Assembly (NCBI RefSeq): GCF_028714215.1
Contig: NZ_JAQTMS010000004.1
Coordinates: 62,001-126,000 of the forward strand
Direction: 5' to 3'
DNA from: Rhodoferax sp.
Lineage (GTDB): Bacteria; Pseudomonadota; Gammaproteobacteria; Burkholderiales; Burkholderiaceae_C
DNA length: 64,000 nucleotides
The notes below the pieces were generated by a model that was not told the origin of the DNA, made no database searches, and was given only the letters and a program-made list of their open reading frames with translations. The translations under genes and the position numbers were made by a program. Positions 63,643 through 64,000 of this stretch are shown in pieces (position 1 is the first letter of the stretch; each line of letters begins with the position of its first letter).

Positions 63643-64000
63643 TCAGCCAAACAAGGCCTGATTGACACTGGCCTCCAGCATTTCCTGGCGCCCACTCACC
63701 GGTTGCGGTGCCAGACCTCGCTCGGTGGCCAGGCCGGCCAGAGTGGCCAGGGTGTGATCGCCGGCGAGGATCGCACGTCCCAGCTCGGAGCTCCAGTTGG
63801 CATAGCGTTGACTGCGGAAGTCGCCAAGAAAGTCGCGCTGGACCAATTGGGCTGCTTTTTCCAGCGCCAGGGCGAGTGTATCGATGGCGCCGATGTGGGC
63901 GTGAAAAAGATCCTCCAGGCCCAGACTCTGGCGTCGCACCTTGGCGTCGAAGTTGAAACCGCCCTGACCCAGGCCGCCGCCCTTGAGGATTTCGTAGAGC
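63643..64000 (-). CDS. xylA: Xylose isomerase, C-terminal part (5' end outside window)
   Basis: The last 119 codons of XylA, which converts D-xylose to D-xylulose. GFNFDAKVRRQSLGLEDLFH carries conserved metal-site residues of the barrel's end, and the rest (HIGAIDTLALALEKAAQLVQ, GLAPQPVSGRQEMLEASVNQ) is the C-terminal arm. It is the most upstream gene seen of the operon; the promoter lies beyond the window. The stop is 46 bases before the ATPase gene. Confidence 0.93.
   Translation of the reverse strand, partial: LYEILKGGGLGQGGFNFDAKVRRQSLGLEDLFHAHIGAIDTLALALEKAAQLVQRDFLGDFRSQRYANWSSELGRAILAGDHTLATLAGLATERGLAPQPVSGRQEMLEASVNQALFG

Overview
The window is about 65% GC and densely coded on both strands. 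The gene set (Bug/TctC binding protein, ureABC/EFG order, the GVGRDP-coding palindromic repeat, ESPR-type adhesin signal, IS1380 remnants) suggests a betaproteobacterium of the order Burkholderiales, probably Comamonadaceae-like (Rhodoferax/Polaromonas type). This is inferred from gene content; no marker gene is present.

Layout. 1-4.8 kb: a LytS-type histidine kinase cut by the window edge, a DUF748/AsmA-like envelope protein and a CBS-pair protein. 5.0-8.5 kb: a TPP riboswitch followed by a TonB-dependent receptor, a PnuT/PnuC-type permease and a NadR-like P-loop kinase, which reads as a complete thiamine uptake and trapping operon. 8.6-11.3 kb: an Old Yellow Enzyme and an acyl-CoA ligase. 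11.3-18.0 kb: urease genes on the minus strand (ureABC, then ureEFG), split by a 2.3-kb accessory patch with an AbrB-Doc toxin-antitoxin pair, an NTF2-like gene and a VapBC remnant in which both genes look internally deleted; no ureD is present. 18.1-24 kb: an NCS1 permease fused to a hybrid histidine kinase, with a palindromic repeat inside its coding sequence, then a LuxR-type response regulator and a diguanylate cyclase.

24-30.6 kb: a MerR regulator and thioesterase, a secreted 5'-nucleotidase-like enzyme, a PNPOx-fold protein with an ORF6N-gene remnant between 16-bp direct repeats at its 3' end, a HipB/HipA-type pair and a lipoprotein. 30.6-37.0 kb: the most unusual locus, a caspase-fold protease gene followed by a 1,832-residue protein that combines two alpha/beta-hydrolase domains with a CHAT protease domain. 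37-43 kb: a LysR regulator divergent from an AtuA-like/Bug operon, a GST, an esterase and a VOC protein.

43.1-55.2 kb: an island bounded by IS1380 transposase fragments, carrying a two-partner secretion adhesin with ten 87-residue YDG repeats, its TpsB transporter, and an OmpR-type regulator with a 7TMR-DISM kinase preceded by three CTGTCA boxes spaced exactly 10 bp. 55.8-64 kb: a xylose/xyloside operon on the minus strand (xylA, ABC importer, GH31 alpha-xylosidase, xylB).

The strongest candidates for something undescribed are the caspase plus dual-hydrolase-CHAT locus, followed by the permease-kinase fusion beside the urease genes. Several accessory genes here (vapB, vapC, the ORF6N gene) appear to have lost their middles while keeping both ends.
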